6,949 nt of DNA, from positions 1-6,949 of the forward strand of contig JAISJX010000197.1 in assembly GCA_031261145.1 (NCBI GenBank). The letters are read 5' to 3'. The position numbers were made by a program, and so were the translations under genes. The stretch is from Tannerella sp. (GTDB lineage Bacteria; Bacteroidota; Bacteroidia; Bacteroidales; Tannerellaceae). The notes under the pieces are model-generated. The model was not told the origin of the DNA, searched no databases, and saw only the letters and a list, made by a program, of their open reading frames with translations. This document shows, piece by piece, positions 6,168 through 6,949 of this stretch; the first letter of the stretch is position 1; every line of letters starts with the position of its first letter.

Positions 6168-6212
6168 GCACTACAATGCCGGTTGAACTTATTTAGGTAT
6201 AATATCCGGTAT

Positions 6213-6758
6213 TCATTTTTTATAGTTTTTGTCAAACTTTTTATGGAAGAAGGCTGTCGCTTTAGTGAGCTGAGATTCAACGGTATTTTCCGACAGATTC
6301 AGTTTCAGGGCGATTTCACGGTTGGAGAGGAATTTCCGGCGACTGAGGATAAAGATTTCCTTCCGGGCAGGGGGCAATTGTTCGGTAAGGGTATCGATGT
6401 ATTCATCAAGCAGATGATAATTAACGTCTTCCTCAGTCGTATTCTCTGATGCAGGCATCCGGGAGGCGTTTTCCTGATAGATATATTCCTGCATACGATG
6501 CTCATAAATATTTGTCAGGAGATTCTTGGCGATGGTGCGGAGGTAGGCGGAAAAGGATTGGTCGGGATCTAACGACTGACGGTTTTCCCATACCTTGATA
6601 AAGGTCATCTGAACAATTTCTTCCGCCAGATACTCCTCTCCTTTGGATATCCGCATGACAAAATTGTACAACTTCCCGCTCCATACATTATATAGATATT
6701 TAAAAGAAGAAGCGCTTCCCTCTTTCACTAAATTGATATGTTTACGTTCATCATCCAT
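6213..6758 (-). CDS. ECF sigma-70 factor (Bacteroidetes-type)
   Basis: A 181-aa extracytoplasmic-function RNA polymerase sigma factor that directs core polymerase to specific promoters. Region 2 is at about residues 18-84 (FKYLYNVWSGKLYNFVMRISKGEEYLAEEIVQMTFIKVWENR, then AYLRTIAKNLLTN), with the core-binding EEIVQMTFIKVWE helix clearly recognisable. A variable linker (85-117) follows, then region 4 at about 120-174 with LPPARKEIFILSRRKFLSNREIALKLNLSENTVESQLTKATAFFHKKF; NREIALKLNLSENTVESQL is the -35-recognition helix-turn-helix. Regions 1 and 3 are absent, as usual for ECF factors. In Bacteroidota such genes usually precede a fecR-type anti-sigma gene and susC/susD-like genes. Here the next gene downstream, 339 bp away, is an unrelated lipoprotein. 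The ATG at 6758 is 46 nt from a good -7 box. Its target genes and signal are unknown. Confidence 0.92.
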   Translation of the reverse strand: MDDERKHINLVKEGSASSFKYLYNVWSGKLYNFVMRISKGEEYLAEEIVQMTFIKVWENRQSLDPDQSFSAYLRTIAKNLLTNIYEHRMQEYIYQENASRMPASENTTEEDVNYHLLDEYIDTLTEQLPPARKEIFILSRRKFLSNREIALKLNLSENTVESQLTKATAFFHKKFDKNYKK

Positions 6759-6804
6759 ATAATGTTGGGGTTAACCGATGGAAATATTCCCGCATTAGCC
6801 GGGA

Positions 6805-6812
6805 CAAAGATA
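6805..6812 (-). promoter_or_regulatory. Bacteroidota-type -7 promoter box of the sigma gene
   Basis: The minus strand reads TATCTTTG, an exact TAnnTTTG match. It implies transcription starting near 6798-6800 and a leader of roughly 40 nt before the ATG at 6758. Around the expected -33 position there is a T-rich stretch (TGTTTTTTATG) but no clean TTTG. This is the housekeeping-type box, so the gene is probably transcribed by the primary sigma factor rather than by its own product. Confidence 0.55.
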
Positions 6813-6866
6813 ATCTATTTTTCATAAAAAACACACTCCGGAAAGGCGTCAAATAACCGATTTGTT

Positions 6867-6887
6867 CCGTGGGTTAAAATGCCACGG
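6867..6887. repeat. Small palindrome upstream of the sigma gene
   Basis: CCGTGG (6867-6872) and CCACGG (6882-6887) form a perfect 6-bp inverted repeat around a 9-nt AT-rich spacer. It could be an operator for a dimeric regulator, a hairpin of a transcript from beyond the window, or a REP-like palindrome. It lies about 55-75 bp upstream of the sigma-gene -7 box. No T tract follows on either strand, so it is not a standard terminator. Confidence 0.4.
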
Positions 6888-6924
6888 CTACCAAGATATT
6901 GGGGTTGATCAAAAAGTCTGGTTT

Positions 6925-6949
6925 CGTCATTGCGAGCCGTAGGCGAAGC
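6925..6949. repeat. Start of a dispersed CGTCATTGCGAG-type intergenic repeat (cut by window end)
   Basis: The last 25 bases begin CGTCATTGCGAG and continue with GCCGTAGGCGAAGC. This matches the opening of the short repeat CGTCATTGCGAG...CGAAGCAATC that I know from intergenic regions of many unrelated bacteria, including Bacteroidota. It is truncated by the window end, so its length, partner arm and copy number cannot be seen. Confidence 0.6.

Larger units (their letters stand above)
6007..6211. repeat. Nested-palindrome intergenic element with terminal inverted repeats
   Basis: Positions 6007-6022 and 6196-6211 are inverted repeats matching at 14 of 16 positions, with the outer ten (TACCGGATAT/ATATCCGGTA) perfect. 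Inside them are a perfect 13-bp inverted pair (6033-6045/6144-6156) and then a perfect 17-bp pair (6056-6072/6108-6124). The three pairs are nested, so about 205 bp could fold into one branched structure. No coding frame of note lies inside, and I see no clear target-site duplication (left flank ATTAGATGAT, right flank TTCATTTTT). The element ends just after the sigma-factor stop codon. It looks like a MITE or REP/BIME-type element, but copies elsewhere in the genome are needed to call it mobile. It makes up most of the 339-bp gap between the sigma gene and the lipoprotein gene. Confidence 0.6.

Noticed and set aside
6007..6211. CRISPR array
   Set aside because: There are only two direct 21-bp copies 53 bp apart, internal symmetry is nested rather than repeat-spacer, and there are no cas genes nearby.
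6007..6211. Riboswitch or leader RNA of the five-gene operon
   Set aside because: The likely promoter is downstream of this structure at 5905-5912, so it would not be in the operon's leader; it can only be in the tail of the sigma transcript unless another promoter exists.

Overview
The window looks like chromosomal DNA of an anaerobic Bacteroidota member, most likely order Bacteroidales (a Parabacteroides/Tannerellaceae-type genome is my best guess, at low confidence). Four things point there: TAnnTTTG-type -7 promoter boxes, weak or absent Shine-Dalgarno sequences, an ECF sigma factor of the Bacteroidetes-expanded type, and a mix of DUF2490, DUF4956 and VTC-domain genes that is common in that order. 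The identifications rest on motifs read by eye; no database search was run.

Left part (4-2490, + strand): a two-gene lysine/diaminopimelate cassette, lysC (monofunctional aspartate kinase with C-terminal ACT domains) and lysA (diaminopimelate decarboxylase), 12 nt apart. They catalyse the first and last steps of the DAP route to lysine. Its promoter lies outside the window.

Middle part (2500-5873, - strand, convergent with lysA across only 9 bp): a tightly packed five-gene operon. In transcription order it encodes a lipoprotein with two predicted beta-sandwich domains, a small secreted protein with beta-hairpin-type repeats, a VTC-type polyphosphate polymerase, a DUF4956 polytopic membrane protein, and a DUF2490 outer-membrane beta-barrel-like protein. 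Junctions are gaps of 5 and 1 nt or overlaps of 20 and about 26 nt, so the genes are very probably co-transcribed. The products would sit in the cytoplasm, inner membrane, periplasm and outer membrane, which suggests an envelope-spanning system built around polyphosphate synthesis or handling (inference). A good -7 box at 5905-5912 fixes the lipoprotein start at 5873.

Right part (5874-6949): a 339-bp intergenic region is dominated by a nested-palindrome element (about 6007-6211). It has imperfect 16-bp terminal inverted repeats, an inner perfect 17-bp inverted repeat that can fold as a three-way junction, and four copies of a CCCTnACGGG core. Next to it is an ECF sigma-70 gene (6213-6758, - strand) with its own TATCTTTG -7 box and no anti-sigma gene in the window. 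The last 190 bp hold a small palindrome and the start of a widely dispersed CGTCATTGCGAG-type intergenic repeat cut by the window end. A second repeat of a different type forms a hairpin inside the signal-peptide codons of the DUF2490 gene.
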